NCBI RefSeq assembly: GCF_022229015.1
Contig: NZ_JAKKFF010000079.1
Location: 1-34,577 of the forward strand
Origin: Micromonospora foliorum
GTDB taxonomy: Bacteria > Actinomycetota > Actinomycetes > Mycobacteriales > Micromonosporaceae
Direction: 5' to 3'
DNA: 34,577 nucleotides
The notes under the pieces were generated by a model. That model did no database searches, was not told the origin of the DNA, and saw only the letters and a program-made list of their open reading frames with translations. Shown here piece by piece: positions 24,477 through 32,314 of this stretch (the first letter of the stretch is position 1; each line of letters begins with the position of its first letter). Both the position numbers and the translations under genes were made by a program.

Positions 24477-25421
24477 TCAGATCGGCTCGAGTTGATCGAG
24501 CCGGCGGAGGATGACCCCCTCCCGCAGCGCCCACGGGCAGATGTCCAGCGAGTCCAGATCCAGGCGGCGCATCACCGCCTCGGCGACCACGGCACCGGCC
24601 AGCAACTGGTGGGCCCGACCCGTGCTGACCCCTTCCAGCTCCATCAACTGGGCCGGCGGGATGTGCCGGATGAAGCCGATGACCTGCCGCAGGCCGGCCC
24701 GGGTCAGGCTGCGTCGCACCCACAGCCCGGCGCCGGACGGGGCCGCCCCGGCCAGTCGGGCCAGCGTGCGGAACGTCTTCGAGGTGGCCACCGCCCGATC
24801 CCAGCCCACCTCCGTCATCTGGTCGACGACCTTGTCCAGCCGGCCGTCCACGTACTCCCGGAGCTTGTCGACGGTCTCCGCCGATGGCGGGGCCGCACTG
24901 GCCGGGTCGACCCGCAGCCGCTCGCGGGTCAGCCGACCGGCCCCGAGCGGCAGGGAGACCGCGACGTCCGGGTCCTCGTCGATGCCGGCGGCGATCTCCA
25001 ACGAGCCGCCACCGATGTCCAGCACCAGCAGCCGGCCCGCCGACCAGCCGAACCACCGCCGTACGGCCAGGAACGTCATCCGCGCCTCGTCCGCCCCGGA
25101 GAGCACCGCCAGACGTACGCCGGTTTCGTCCCGGACCCGGGCCAGCACCTCGGCCGCGTTGGTGGCGTCGCGCACCGCGGACGTGGCGAACGCGATCAGG
25201 TCGTCCGCCGCCAACCCGGCGGCCGCCGCCTTGGCCATGCCCACGGCCTTGACCAGGCCGTCCGCACCCGCCTCGGTCAGCGCACCGTCGGGGGCGATCT
25301 GCTCGGCCAGCCGGAGCACCACCTTCTCGGAGTGCGCCGGCCACGGGTGCGCGCCGTGGTGCGCGTCCACCACAAGGAGATGCACCGTGTTGGATCCGAC
25401 GTCGAGGACACCCAGTCGCAT
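24477..25421 (-). CDS. ppx: Exopolyphosphatase / Ppx-GppA family phosphatase
   Basis: This 314-residue enzyme of the ASKHA fold hydrolyses inorganic polyphosphate or pppGpp. Signature elements are [15 protein letters not shown] (phosphate-1), [35 protein letters not shown] (phosphate-2) and a C-terminal [19 protein letters not shown]. The length matches the short mycobacterial Ppx1 type without the HD domain of GppA, so exopolyphosphatase activity is more likely. The ATG at 25421 is 7 nt after TAGGGT; the frame runs open further upstream without family similarity and across the divergent promoter. Neighbouring senX3-regX3 and phoU point to a role in phosphate homeostasis. Confidence 0.9.
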   Translation of the reverse strand: MRLGVLDVGSNTVHLLVVDAHHGAHPWPAHSEKVVLRLAEQIAPDGALTEAGADGLVKAVGMAKAAAAGLAADDLIAFATSAVRDATNAAEVLARVRDETGVRLAVLSGADEARMTFLAVRRWFGWSAGRLLVLDIGGGSLEIAAGIDEDPDVAVSLPLGAGRLTRERLRVDPASAAPPSAETVDKLREYVDGRLDKVVDQMTEVGWDRAVATSKTFRTLARLAGAAPSGAGLWVRRSLTRAGLRQVIGFIRHIPPAQLMELEGVSTGRAHQLLAGAVVAEAVMRRLDLDSLDICPWALREGVILRRLDQLEPI

Positions 25422-25495
25422 GGTGAAGACCCTAGGCGCAACACGTTTGCGCGGCTCACCGGCCTGCGGACGTGACCGCGCGTAGGCTGGGCCGA

Positions 25496-26299
25496 GTGAC
25501 GATGGAGCTCCGTGTGCTGGTGGACGACCCGGGTGACCCGCGCAGCCGCGAGGTGCCCCTGGACTTCCCTCGCGAGTGGATCGAGTTCGCCGACCCGGCC
25601 GACGAGACACACCTGATCCGGGCCGACCTGACCTGGCTGCTCTCCCGCTGGACCTGCATCTTCGGCAAGGGCTGCCACGGCATCATCGCCGGGCGGGCCG
25701 CCGACGGTTGCTGCTCGCACGGGGCGTTCTTCACCGACGCCGACGACGAGAAGCGGGTTCGCAACGCCGTCCGGCGGCTCACCCCGTCGACCTGGCAGCA
25801 TTTCCGACGCGGGTTCAAGAACTGGACCGACGAGGACACCATCGACGGCAAGAACCCGGCCCGCCGCACCGCCACCCAGGGCGCCGACGGTCCGTGTGTG
25901 TTCCTCAACGACGCCGACTTCGCCGGCGGGGGCGGTTGCGCGCTGCACGCCCAGGCGCTGCGCGACGGGGTGCACCCGTTGGAATACAAGCCGGACGTGT
26001 GTTGGCAGCTGCCGATCCGCCGCGATCAGGACTGGGTGAAGCGACCGGACAACAGCAAGGTGCTGGTCTCCACGCTGTCCGAGTTCGACCGGCGGGGTTG
26101 GGGAGCCGGCGGGCACGACCTGGACTGGTGGTGCACCTCCTCGACGGACGCGCACGTCGGCACCGAGCCGATGTACCTGTCGTACGGGCCGGAGCTGACC
26201 GCCCTGATCGGCGCTGCCGCCTACGAGCGGCTTGCCGAGCTGTGCGCGACCAGGACCCAGCAGGGCATGATCGCCCCGCACCCCGCCGACGAACTCTAG
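25496..26299 (+). CDS. Conserved actinobacterial Cys-rich protein (Rv0495c-like)
   Basis: This 267-residue cytoplasmic protein has no known function. Cysteines recur in motifs [48 protein letters not shown] and WWCTSS. The pattern resembles the metal-binding YkgJ-like Cys clusters and suggests a zinc or iron-sulfur centre; this is an inference. The GTG at 25496 is preferred because TAGGCT lies 7 nt upstream; an ATG at 25502 is an alternative. It is divergent from ppx, and both share a 74-bp promoter region with mirrored leaderless signals. The same neighbour pair exists in mycobacteria, so the link with polyphosphate metabolism is old. Confidence 0.85.
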   Translation: MTMELRVLVDDPGDPRSREVPLDFPREWIEFADPADETHLIRADLTWLLSRWTCIFGKGCHGIIAGRAADGCCSHGAFFTDADDEKRVRNAVRRLTPSTWQHFRRGFKNWTDEDTIDGKNPARRTATQGADGPCVFLNDADFAGGGGCALHAQALRDGVHPLEYKPDVCWQLPIRRDQDWVKRPDNSKVLVSTLSEFDRRGWGAGGHDLDWWCTSSTDAHVGTEPMYLSYGPELTALIGAAAYERLAELCATRTQQGMIAPHPADEL

Positions 26300-26306
26300 C
26301 TGATCT

Positions 26307-26333
26307 TGGTAGCAGTCCTGCTACCATTGCGTC
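26307..26333 (+). promoter_or_regulatory. Toxin-antitoxin operator overlapping the -10 element
   Basis: TGGTAGCAGTCCTGCTACCA (26307-26326) is a perfect inverted repeat with 9-bp arms and a 2-nt centre. Its right arm contains TACCAT (26322-26327), 6 nt before the antitoxin GTG, a leaderless -10 element. A ribbon-helix-helix antitoxin bound here would block transcription directly, the usual autoregulation of type II modules. Confidence 0.85.
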
Positions 26334-26534
26334 GTGGCCATGACGCTCCGGCTCGACGACGATCGTGAACGGCGGCTCCGTCTCGTGGCGGACGAGGAGG
26401 CGCGGTCGATGCACGCCGTCGTCGTCACCGCGATCGACGACTACCTGGCTCGACGAAACGCCAAGGAATTCGGCGACCTCGCTGACGAGATCATCGAACG
26501 CCACGCCACGCTGCTCGCACGCCTGGCGGAGTGA
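26334..26534 (+). CDS. Ribbon-helix-helix antitoxin of a Doc-type module
   Basis: This 66-residue antitoxin starts VAMTLRLDDDRERRLRLVAD with a typical CopG/RHH fold (beta strand MTLRLDDD, then helices through VVVTAIDDYLARR). The C-terminal helix (FGDLADEIIERHATLLARLAE) would wrap the toxin. It binds the operator just upstream as a dimer and neutralises the Fic/Doc protein encoded next. The GTG at 26334 is 6 nt after TACCAT; ATG 26340 is a possible internal start. The stop overlaps the toxin start by one base (TGATG), typical of coupled modules. Confidence 0.88.
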   Translation: MAMTLRLDDDRERRLRLVADEEARSMHAVVVTAIDDYLARRNAKEFGDLADEIIERHATLLARLAE

Positions 26535-26917
26535 TGACAGACGTCCGTTATCCCACGCTCGCTGACGTGGCGGGCATCGCCCGCAAGCTCGGCGTCGGAA
26601 TCCGGGACGCCGGCCTCGCGGAGTCGGCCGTGGCCCGGCCGCAGACGAGCGTGTTCGGGGAAGATGCCTACCCCGACCTGTGGACCAAGGCCGCCGCGCT
26701 GCTGCATTCACTGGTCAACAACCACCCGTTCATGGACGGCAACAAACGGATCGGCTGGATCGTGGCCATCACCTTCCTGCTGCAGAACCGCGCCATCACG
26801 ATCAGGCAGCTCGACGAGACCGATCAGGACGTCGCGTACGACCTGGTCATCGGCGTGGCAGAGAGCCGGCTGACGGAAGTGGCCGAGATCGCCGCCGCGT
26901 TACGCAAGCTGTTCTGA
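26534..26917 (+). CDS. doc: Doc-type Fic-domain toxin
   Basis: This 127-residue toxin of the Fic/Doc superfamily carries the motif NNHPFMDGNKRIGW at about residue 62, which fits the family's HxFx(D/N)GNKR core with catalytic His and phosphate-binding loop. Doc phosphorylates elongation factor Tu and stops translation; homologues with full Fic chemistry transfer AMP. The length equals P1 Doc. The helical bundle (LWTKAAALLHSLVN, IVAITFLLQNR) precedes and follows the motif. Start at ATG 26534 overlaps the antitoxin stop; GTG 26531 is an alternative. The module sits between backbone genes (Rv0495c-like and regX3), so it is probably an insertion. Confidence 0.9.
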   Translation: MTDVRYPTLADVAGIARKLGVGIRDAGLAESAVARPQTSVFGEDAYPDLWTKAAALLHSLVNNHPFMDGNKRIGWIVAITFLLQNRAITIRQLDETDQDVAYDLVIGVAESRLTEVAEIAAALRKLF

Positions 26918-26994
26918 GCTCTGGGGTGCCGATCACCGCACTTCTCGCCCCGACGGCCGCCTGAGCAGCCGTGCAGTGCAGGCATGGGCGGAAC

Positions 26995-27059
26995 GCCTTT
27001 GGAGCTGAATCGCTGACGACATCAGCGGCTGACTCGTTTGCGACATCAGCTCCAAAGGC
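26995..27059. repeat. Large palindromic intergenic element with nested hairpin and direct repeats
   Basis: GCCTTTGGAGCTGA (26995-27008) and TCAGCTCCAAAGGC (27046-27059) are perfect 14-bp inverted arms. The 37-nt loop contains an own hairpin CGCTGA-CGACA-TCAGCG (27011-27027), and the word CGACATCAGC occurs twice (27017-27026, 27041-27050). The element fills the convergent gap after the doc gene. It may be a terminator, but its structure is far more elaborate than the simple terminator at 27079-27117 and could be a dispersed palindromic repeat or the footprint of a small mobile element. Confidence 0.7.
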
Positions 27060-27078
27060 CAAAGGCACGGCAGCACAG

Positions 27079-27117
27079 CCCGAAGGGGGCCTGCGTCGAG
27101 CGCAGACCCCCATCGGG
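27079..27117 (-). terminator. Terminator of the regX3 unit
   Basis: Stem GGGGG-c-CTGCG (27085-27095) pairs with CGCAG-a-CCCCC (27101-27111) around loop TCGAG. Flanking CCCG and CGGG (27079-27082, 27114-27117) extend it across an internal loop. It lies 9 bp beyond the regX3 stop on the minus strand. Confidence 0.7.
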
Positions 27118-27125
27118 TACGCCGA

Positions 27126-27809
27126 TCACGGCTCGAACTTGTAGCCCAGGCCCCGGACGGTCACGATGAAGCGCGGCGCGGACGGCTCCGGCTCGATCTT
27201 GGAGCGCAGCCGCTTGACGTGCACGTCAAGCGTCTTGGTGTCGCCGACGTAGTCGGCGCCCCAGACCCGGTCGATGAGCTGCCCGCGGGTCAGCACCCGG
27301 CCGGCGTTGCGCAGCAGCAGCTCCAGCAGTTCGAACTCCTTCAGCGGCAGCTGCACGGCCCCGCCGTCGACGGTCACCACGTGCCGCTCGATGTCCATCC
27401 GCACCGGCCCGGCGGCCAGCGTCGGCGCACCCGCCTCGGCCACCTCCGGGCTCTGCCGGCGCAGCACGGCCCGGATCCGGGCGACCAGTTCCCGCGGCGA
27501 GTACGGCTTCGTGACGTAGTCGTCGGCGCCGATCTCCAGCCCGACCACCTTGTCGATCTCGCTGTCCCGGGCCGTGACCATGATGATCGGCACGGCGGAG
27601 CGCTGCCGCAACTGCCGGCAGACCTCGGTCCCCGACATCTCGGGCAACATCAGGTCGAGCAGCACGATGTCGGCGCCGGTCCGGTCGAACTCGGTGAGGG
27701 CGTCGGTGCCGGTCGCGGCGACCGAAACCTCAAAGCCCTCCTTACGGAGCATGTACGACAAGGCGTCGGAGAACGACTCCTCGTCCTCGACCACGAGAAC
27801 GCGGCTCAA
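27126..27809 (-). CDS. regX3: Response regulator RegX3 (OmpR/PhoB family)
   Basis: This is the phosphate-starvation response regulator partnered with SenX3. The receiver domain (about 1-118) has the acidic pocket VVEDEESF, the phosphoacceptor Asp in IVLLDLMLPEMSGTEV, VTARDS and the conserved Lys in DDYVTKPYSPREL. The winged-helix DNA-binding domain (about 130-225) ends VTVRGLGYKFEP. The TTG at 27809 is proposed: AAAGGA lies 8 nt upstream and the resulting 227 residues equal the mycobacterial RegX3 length. ATG 27827 in the same frame lacks a ribosome binding site. The gene follows senX3 by 24 bp. Expected targets are PHO genes, including the divergent phoU promoter. Confidence 0.93.
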   Translation of the reverse strand: MSRVLVVEDEESFSDALSYMLRKEGFEVSVAATGTDALTEFDRTGADIVLLDLMLPEMSGTEVCRQLRQRSAVPIIMVTARDSEIDKVVGLEIGADDYVTKPYSPRELVARIRAVLRRQSPEVAEAGAPTLAAGPVRMDIERHVVTVDGGAVQLPLKEFELLELLLRNAGRVLTRGQLIDRVWGADYVGDTKTLDVHVKRLRSKIEPEPSAPRFIVTVRGLGYKFEP

Positions 27810-27833
27810 CGGGGATTTCCTTTCCATTTGCTG

Positions 27834-29117
27834 TCAGACCTGCCGTAGCCCAGTCGGACCGGACTCGATCCCAACCGGCGGCAGTGTCGCCAGGAGGTCG
27901 TCCGGTGGACTGGCGGGCAGCCGGAGGGTGAACGTCGATCCACCACCAAGAGTGCTCGACACCTCGACCCGTCCGCCATGGTTGCTCGCAATGTGTTTCA
28001 CGATCGCCAGGCCGAGCCCGGTGCCGCCGGTGGCACGCGAGCGGGCCTGGTCGGCCCGGTAGAACCGCTCGAAGATCCGATCCACGTCGGTGGGGGCGAT
28101 ACCGATGCCCTGGTCGGCGACGGCCACCTCGACGTGCTCGTCGTCGCCCCGGAGGGTCACCCGCACCGTGGTGTCCTCGCCCGAGTAGTTGATGGCGTTC
28201 TCCACCAGGTTCGCCACCGCCGTGGCGAGTTGGGAGTCGCTGCCGTACGCGGTGAGACCACGCTCCCCGTCCACGGTCACCACGACACCCCGGGCGGAGG
28301 CCGTGGTGCGGGTCCGGTCGACCACCTCGGCGATCACCCAGTCCAGCGCGACCGGCTCCGGCGGCGGCTGTGGCTCAGCCCCCTGCAACCGGGTCAGCTC
28401 CAGCAACTCCTGCACCAGCCGGCCCAACCGGGTCGACTCGTGCTGGATCCGTTCGGCGAACCGGCGGGCGGCCACCAGGTCCTCGGAGAGGTCGGGCGCC
28501 GCCGCGTCGGCCGGCTCGGTGGCGTCCAGCAACGCCTCGGCGAGCAGTTGCAAGGCCCCGATCGGGGTCTTGAGCTCGTGGCTCACGTTGGCCACGAAGT
28601 CGCGTCGTACCCGGGTCAGCCGGTGCGACTCGGTCACGTCGACCGCCTCGACCGCGATGAAGCCGTTGCCGAGACCCATCGCCCGCAGGTGCACGCCGAG
28701 CGGGTTCTCCCCCGCGCTGTCGCGACCCCGGGGCAGGTCCAGCTCGATCTCGCGCCGCACGCCGGTGCGTCGCACCTGGCCGGCAAGGGTACGGATCAGC
28801 GGGTGCGCGGCGATTGAGCCGGGGGTGCTGCCGGTACGCAGCAGCCCCATCGCGCGGGCGGCCGGATTGATCAACACGGGGACGTCGTCGTTGTCCAGTA
28901 CCACGACACCGGCCCGGAGTGAGTCGATCGTCCGGCGGCCGAGCCCGGCCTGCTGCTCGTCGGCTATCGCGGGCCTCCCCCTGCTCCAGCGGAAGCTGAC
29001 GCTCCCCGTCGACGTGGAGCGACCGTCCCGCCTCGGCAGGAACCGGGGCAGCAGCAGACCGGCGGCCATCCCGGCCACCAACGCCACGGCCACCACGACC
29101 GCCACCGCCCACTCCAC
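27834..29117 (-). CDS. senX3: Sensor histidine kinase SenX3
   Basis: The 427-residue phosphate-sensing kinase is a partner of RegX3. There is one clear N-terminal transmembrane segment (about 3-28, WAVAVVVAVALVAGMAAGLLLP), then a PAS-like domain (about 60-165, LRAGVVVLDNDDVPVLINPA). The HisKA domain has RRDFVANVSHELKTPIGAL (phospho-His). The HATPase_c domain has VENAINYSGE, DQGIGIAPTDVDRIFERFYR and TGGTGLGLAIVKHI boxes. Activity in such systems is set by PhoU and the Pst transporter, and phoU is divergent here. The GTG at 29117 lies 6 nt after TACGAT, indicating leaderless translation. In mycobacteria SenX3 is two-pass; here a second segment is not obvious. Confidence 0.93.
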   Translation of the reverse strand: MEWAVAVVVAVALVAGMAAGLLLPRFLPRRDGRSTSTGSVSFRWSRGRPAIADEQQAGLGRRTIDSLRAGVVVLDNDDVPVLINPAARAMGLLRTGSTPGSIAAHPLIRTLAGQVRRTGVRREIELDLPRGRDSAGENPLGVHLRAMGLGNGFIAVEAVDVTESHRLTRVRRDFVANVSHELKTPIGALQLLAEALLDATEPADAAAPDLSEDLVAARRFAERIQHESTRLGRLVQELLELTRLQGAEPQPPPEPVALDWVIAEVVDRTRTTASARGVVVTVDGERGLTAYGSDSQLATAVANLVENAINYSGEDTTVRVTLRGDDEHVEVAVADQGIGIAPTDVDRIFERFYRADQARSRATGGTGLGLAIVKHIASNHGGRVEVSSTLGGGSTFTLRLPASPPDDLLATLPPVGIESGPTGLRQV

Positions 29118-29136
29118 CCGGCGATCGTAGGGTCAT

Positions 29137-29228
29137 TGTTAACCTGGCTACCACACAGACCGGGACGAACTACCCTCACTTACGGAAGTGTTCACCCCCA
29201 CGTCTGGCGTCGTTCACCGTGGTTCATC
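29137..29228. promoter_or_regulatory. PHO-box-like repeats between senX3 and phoU
   Basis: GTTCACC occurs at 29190-29196 and 29212-29218, and GTTCATC at 29222-29228; spacing is 22 bp (two 11-bp turns) and 10 bp. Actinobacterial PHO boxes are direct repeats of about 11 bp with this core. A GTTAACC variant lies at 29137-29143 near the senX3 promoter, and an inverted CACTT-ACGG-AAGTG pair spans 29177-29190. RegX3 or PhoP binding here would control both divergent transcripts. Confidence 0.7.
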
Positions 29229-29321
29229 CGGGATCCGTCAGCGCGCCCTACCGTTGGCGTCGCACCTGCTCAACCCCCTGCGCCGGCACCCGTCGGCGGC
29301 GACCGACCACAGGACGTGATG

Positions 29322-29975
29322 ATGCGCGACGAGTTCCGGGCCGACCTCCAGATCGTCAGCCAACTGCTGGTGGACATGGCGGAGGGCGTCCGCGCCGCCA
29401 TGCGCCAGGCCACCCGGGCCCTGCTCACCGCCGACCGGCAGGCCGCCGAGACGGTCATCGAGCGGGACGCCGAGATCGACGACCTCTACCGGCACGTCGA
29501 GGAGCGGGTCTGTGACCTGCTCGCCCGACAGGCGCCGGTCGCCTCCGACCTCCGGGCGATGATCACCGCGCTGCACGTGGCCGCCGATCTGGAGCGGATG
29601 GGCGACCTCGCCGAGCACGTGGCGAAGACCGCGCTGCGCCGGCACCCCTCCCCCGCCGTCCCGGCCGAGCTGCGGACGGTCTTCACCGAGATGTCCGAGA
29701 TCGCTGACCGGATGGCTGTGAAGATCGGTTCGGTGCTGGCCAAGCCCGACGCCGACCTCGCCGGCGAGCTGGACCGCGACGACGACGCTATGGACGAGCT
29801 GCACAAGAACCTGTTCGCGGTGCTGCTCGGCGACGACTGGCCGTACGGGGTGGAGACGGCGATCGACGCCACCCTGCTGGGCCGCTTCTACGAGCGCTTC
29901 GCCGACCACGCGGTCAACGCCGGCGAGCACGTGATCTACCTGATCACCGGGCAGAGCGCGCCCAGCAGCACCTGA
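29322..29975 (+). CDS. phoU: Phosphate transport system regulator PhoU
   Basis: The 217-residue all-helical cytoplasmic protein forms two PhoU three-helix bundles (about 5-105 and 115-210). Metal-binding motifs are VIERDAEIDDLYRHVEE with DLERMGDLAEHVAKTA in the first half, and DRDDDAMDELHKNLF with FYERFADHAVNAGEHVIYL in the second. PhoU links the Pst transporter to the sensor kinase and represses the PHO response under phosphate excess. The ATG at 29322 was chosen from in-frame GTG 29316, ATG 29319 and ATG 29322, because AGGA is 7 nt upstream. It is divergent from senX3 over PHO boxes, as expected for a feedback loop, and is ended by a strong terminator. Confidence 0.95.
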   Translation: MRDEFRADLQIVSQLLVDMAEGVRAAMRQATRALLTADRQAAETVIERDAEIDDLYRHVEERVCDLLARQAPVASDLRAMITALHVAADLERMGDLAEHVAKTALRRHPSPAVPAELRTVFTEMSEIADRMAVKIGSVLAKPDADLAGELDRDDDAMDELHKNLFAVLLGDDWPYGVETAIDATLLGRFYERFADHAVNAGEHVIYLITGQSAPSST

Positions 29976-29985
29976 TCCGCACGGC

Positions 29986-30030
29986 AGGGGCCCCTCCATC
30001 GCTCTCCGCGATGACGAGGGGCCCCTTTTT
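29986..30030 (+). terminator. Strong intrinsic terminator after phoU
   Basis: AGGGGCCCCTC (29986-29996) pairs with GAGGGGCCCCT (30016-30026). The stem continues with CATCGC/GCGATG after a 2-nt bulge to a TCTCC loop and is followed by TTTT to 30030. It is the most canonical terminator in the window and also separates phoU from the convergent gpmA gene. Confidence 0.92.
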
Positions 30031-30037
30031 CCGTGGC

Positions 30038-30805
30038 TCAGCGCCCCTGGTTGGCCACCGCCGCGGCGGCCGCCTTCGCAGCGGTCGGGTCGAGGTAGGT
30101 GCCGCCCAGGGTTTGCGGGCGCAGCTGCGGGTCGAGGTCGTAACGCAGCGGGATGCCCGTCGGGATGTTCAGCTTGGCGATCGCCTCGTCGGAGATCTGG
30201 TCGAGGTGCTTGACGAGGGCGCGCAGCGAGTTGCCGTGCGCGGCCACCAGCACCGTCCGGCCGGCCAGGATGTCCGGCACGATCGAGTCGTACCAGTAGG
30301 GCAGCATCCGGTCGACGACGTCCTTGAGGCACTCGGTGCGCGGCATCAGCTCGGTCGGCAGCAGCGCGTAGCGCGGGTCACCCACCTGCGACCACTTGTC
30401 GTTGTCGTCGATCGGCGGCGGCGGCGTGTCGTACGACCGGCGCCAGAGCATGAACTGCTCCTCGCCGTACTCGTCGAGGGTCTCTTTCTTGTTCTTGCCC
30501 TGCAGGGCGCCGTAGTGCCGCTCGTTGAGCCGCCACGACCGGCGTACGGCGATCCAGTGCCGGTCGGCGGCGTTGAGCGCCAGCTCGGCCGTGCGGATCG
30601 CACGGCGCATCACGCTGGTGTGCACGACGTCCGGCAGCAGGCTGTGCTCGCGCAGCAACTCGCCGCCGCGTCGCGCCTCGCCCTCGCCCTTCTCGGTCAG
30701 GTCGACGTCCACCCAGCCGGTGAAGAGGTTCTTGGCATTCCAGTCGCTCTCACCGTGTCGCAGCAGGACCAGCGTCCCGATGGTGGGCCCTTCGCTCGCA
30801 GTCAT
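30038..30805 (-). CDS. gpmA: 2,3-bisphosphoglycerate-dependent phosphoglycerate mutase
   Basis: This 255-residue glycolytic enzyme interconverts 3- and 2-phosphoglycerate. It has the catalytic [20 protein letters not shown] (phospho-His), [30 protein letters not shown] (with the active-site Glu) and [14 protein letters not shown] (second His). The ATG at 30805 ([12 protein letters not shown]) is preferred to 30814 because AGGA lies 8 nt upstream. The C-terminal tail is Ala-rich ([15 protein letters not shown]). In mycobacteria gpm1 precedes senX3-regX3, so its position is part of the conserved backbone. It converges with phoU. Confidence 0.96.
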   Translation of the reverse strand: MTASEGPTIGTLVLLRHGESDWNAKNLFTGWVDVDLTEKGEGEARRGGELLREHSLLPDVVHTSVMRRAIRTAELALNAADRHWIAVRRSWRLNERHYGALQGKNKKETLDEYGEEQFMLWRRSYDTPPPPIDDNDKWSQVGDPRYALLPTELMPRTECLKDVVDRMLPYWYDSIVPDILAGRTVLVAAHGNSLRALVKHLDQISDEAIAKLNIPTGIPLRYDLDPQLRPQTLGGTYLDPTAAKAAAAAVANQGR

Positions 30806-30878
30806 GCGGATCATCCTGCCTCAACCGCTCGGCGGACACGCGGGCAGCCGTCGTGACGACCACCACGTGAAAAAGCGG

Positions 30879-30908
30879 ATGACCAGCGGATCCACCCGCC
30901 ACTAGGGT
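30879..30908 (+). promoter_or_regulatory. Putative promoter of the first MFS gene
   Basis: TAGGGT (30903-30908) as -10, with ATGACC (30879-30884) as a weak -35 at 18-nt spacing. The transcript would start about 40 nt before the ATG at 30958. Confidence 0.45.
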
Positions 30909-30957
30909 TGTAAGGCACGCCAGTCACATCGGTCATTACTTGCAAGCGGGGCGCCAT

Positions 30958-32238
30958 ATGCGGACGATGCGGAGTTGGTTCCGGGACACCACCGGCGGCT
31001 TACCGACCACCTTCTGGTACCTGTGGTCCGGCACTCTGATCAACCGGCTCGGCTCGTTCGTCCTCGTCTTCCTCGCCATCTACCTGACCCAGGAACGTGG
31101 TTTCTCGGCCTCGCAGGCCGGTCTGGTGATCGGCCTCTGGGGTGTCGGCGGCGCGTTCGGCACGACCGCAGGCGGCACTCTCGCGGACCGCTGGGGCCGC
31201 CGACCGACGCTGCTCACCGCCCACGTGGGCGCGGCGGCCATGATGCTCGGGCTCGGGCTGGCCCGGGAGCTCTGGGCGGTGGCGCTGGGCGCGCTGCTGC
31301 TCGGCATGTTCGCCGAGGCGGCCCGGCCCGCGTTCGGGGCGATGATGATCGACGTGGTGCCGGCGAAGGACCGGCTGCGCGCCTTCTCGCTCAACTACTG
31401 GGCGATCAACCTGGGCTTCGCCTGCGCCGCCGTCCTCGCCGGGCTCGCCGCGCAGGCCGACTACCTGCTGCTGTTCGTGGTCGACGCGGCCACCATGCTG
31501 ATCACCGCGCTGATCATCTTCAGCAAGGTGCCGGAGACCCGACAGGCCGGCCCCGCCACCGCCGCCACGGCGAAGGCGGTCCCCCTCGGCGCCCTGCGCA
31601 CGATCCTCACCGACCGCGTCTACCTCGGCTTCGTGGCCCTCAACCTGTTCGCCGCGCTGGTGTTCCTCCAGCACATCTCGATGCTGCCGATCGCGATGGG
31701 CGACGACGGTCTGAGCCCGGCCACCTACGGCTCGGTGATCGCGCTCAACGGCATCCTCATCGTGGTCGGCCAGCTCTTCGTACCCCGACTGATCCGGGGT
31801 CGGAGCCGCTCGCACGTGCTCGCGCTGGCGTCCGTGGTGATGGGCGTGGGGTTCGGGTTGACCGCGTTCGCCGGGACCGCCTGGTTCTACGGGCTGACCG
31901 TGTTGATCTGGACGGTCGGCGAGATGCTCAACTCGCCCTCCAACTCCACGCTGATCGCCGAGCTGTCCCCGGCCGAGCTACGCGGCCGCTACCAGGGCGT
32001 GTTCTCCCTCTCGTGGCAGATCGCCGGGGCCAGCGCGCCGATCCTCGGTGGCCTGGTGCGCGAGCATGCCGGCAACGACACGCTCTGGTACGGCTGCGCC
32101 GCGCTCGGCCTGCTGACCGCGGTGGCCCACCTGGTGTCGGGGCCGGCCCGCGAACGGCGAGCGACCGCGCTACGCCGCTCCGGCGAGGCGTTGGCACCGA
32201 CCACCGCGTCCCGAACGCCGCAGCCCGCCGACGCGTAA
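30958..32238 (+). CDS. MFS transporter (drug/proton antiporter type), copy 1
   Basis: This 426-residue polytopic membrane transporter of the major facilitator superfamily probably has 12 segments. The motif-A loop after segment 2 reads GGTLADRWGRRPTLL. Other conserved elements are PAFGAMMIDVVPAKDRLRAF and, in the second half, LRGRYQGVFSLSWQIAGASA. It most likely exports a drug-like compound or metabolite. The ATG at 30958 follows GCGGGG and a likely promoter at 30879-30908; TTG 30940 is a longer alternative. A closely similar second gene follows after 76 bp: both open with a Gly-Leu-Pro-x-Thr-Phe-Trp-Tyr-Leu-Trp core. The C-terminal end is Ala/Thr/Pro-rich and soluble. Confidence 0.9.
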   Translation: MRTMRSWFRDTTGGLPTTFWYLWSGTLINRLGSFVLVFLAIYLTQERGFSASQAGLVIGLWGVGGAFGTTAGGTLADRWGRRPTLLTAHVGAAAMMLGLGLARELWAVALGALLLGMFAEAARPAFGAMMIDVVPAKDRLRAFSLNYWAINLGFACAAVLAGLAAQADYLLLFVVDAATMLITALIIFSKVPETRQAGPATAATAKAVPLGALRTILTDRVYLGFVALNLFAALVFLQHISMLPIAMGDDGLSPATYGSVIALNGILIVVGQLFVPRLIRGRSRSHVLALASVVMGVGFGLTAFAGTAWFYGLTVLIWTVGEMLNSPSNSTLIAELSPAELRGRYQGVFSLSWQIAGASAPILGGLVREHAGNDTLWYGCAALGLLTAVAHLVSGPARERRATALRRSGEALAPTTASRTPQPADA

Positions 32239-32267
32239 CGGACTGGCGCGGTGGTACCGGAATTTCC

Positions 32268-32303
32268 TACTGTGCAGTTGAAACAGTTAACAATCTGAAC
32301 TGT
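32268..32303. promoter_or_regulatory. Operator-like cluster of ACAGTT/AACTGT half-sites before the second MFS gene
   Basis: ACAGTT (32283-32288) and AACTGT (32298-32303) form a perfect inverted pair with a 9-nt spacer. Upstream, TACTGT (32268-32273) abuts GCAGTT (32274-32279), together forming the small palindrome ACTG-TG-CAGT; GCAGTT and ACAGTT are also direct repeats 9 bp apart. This AT-richer 36-bp stretch ends just before the GGGAGG ribosome binding site and looks like a repressor site (MarR or TetR type). Confidence 0.5.
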
Positions 32304-32314
32304 CGGGAGGTCGG

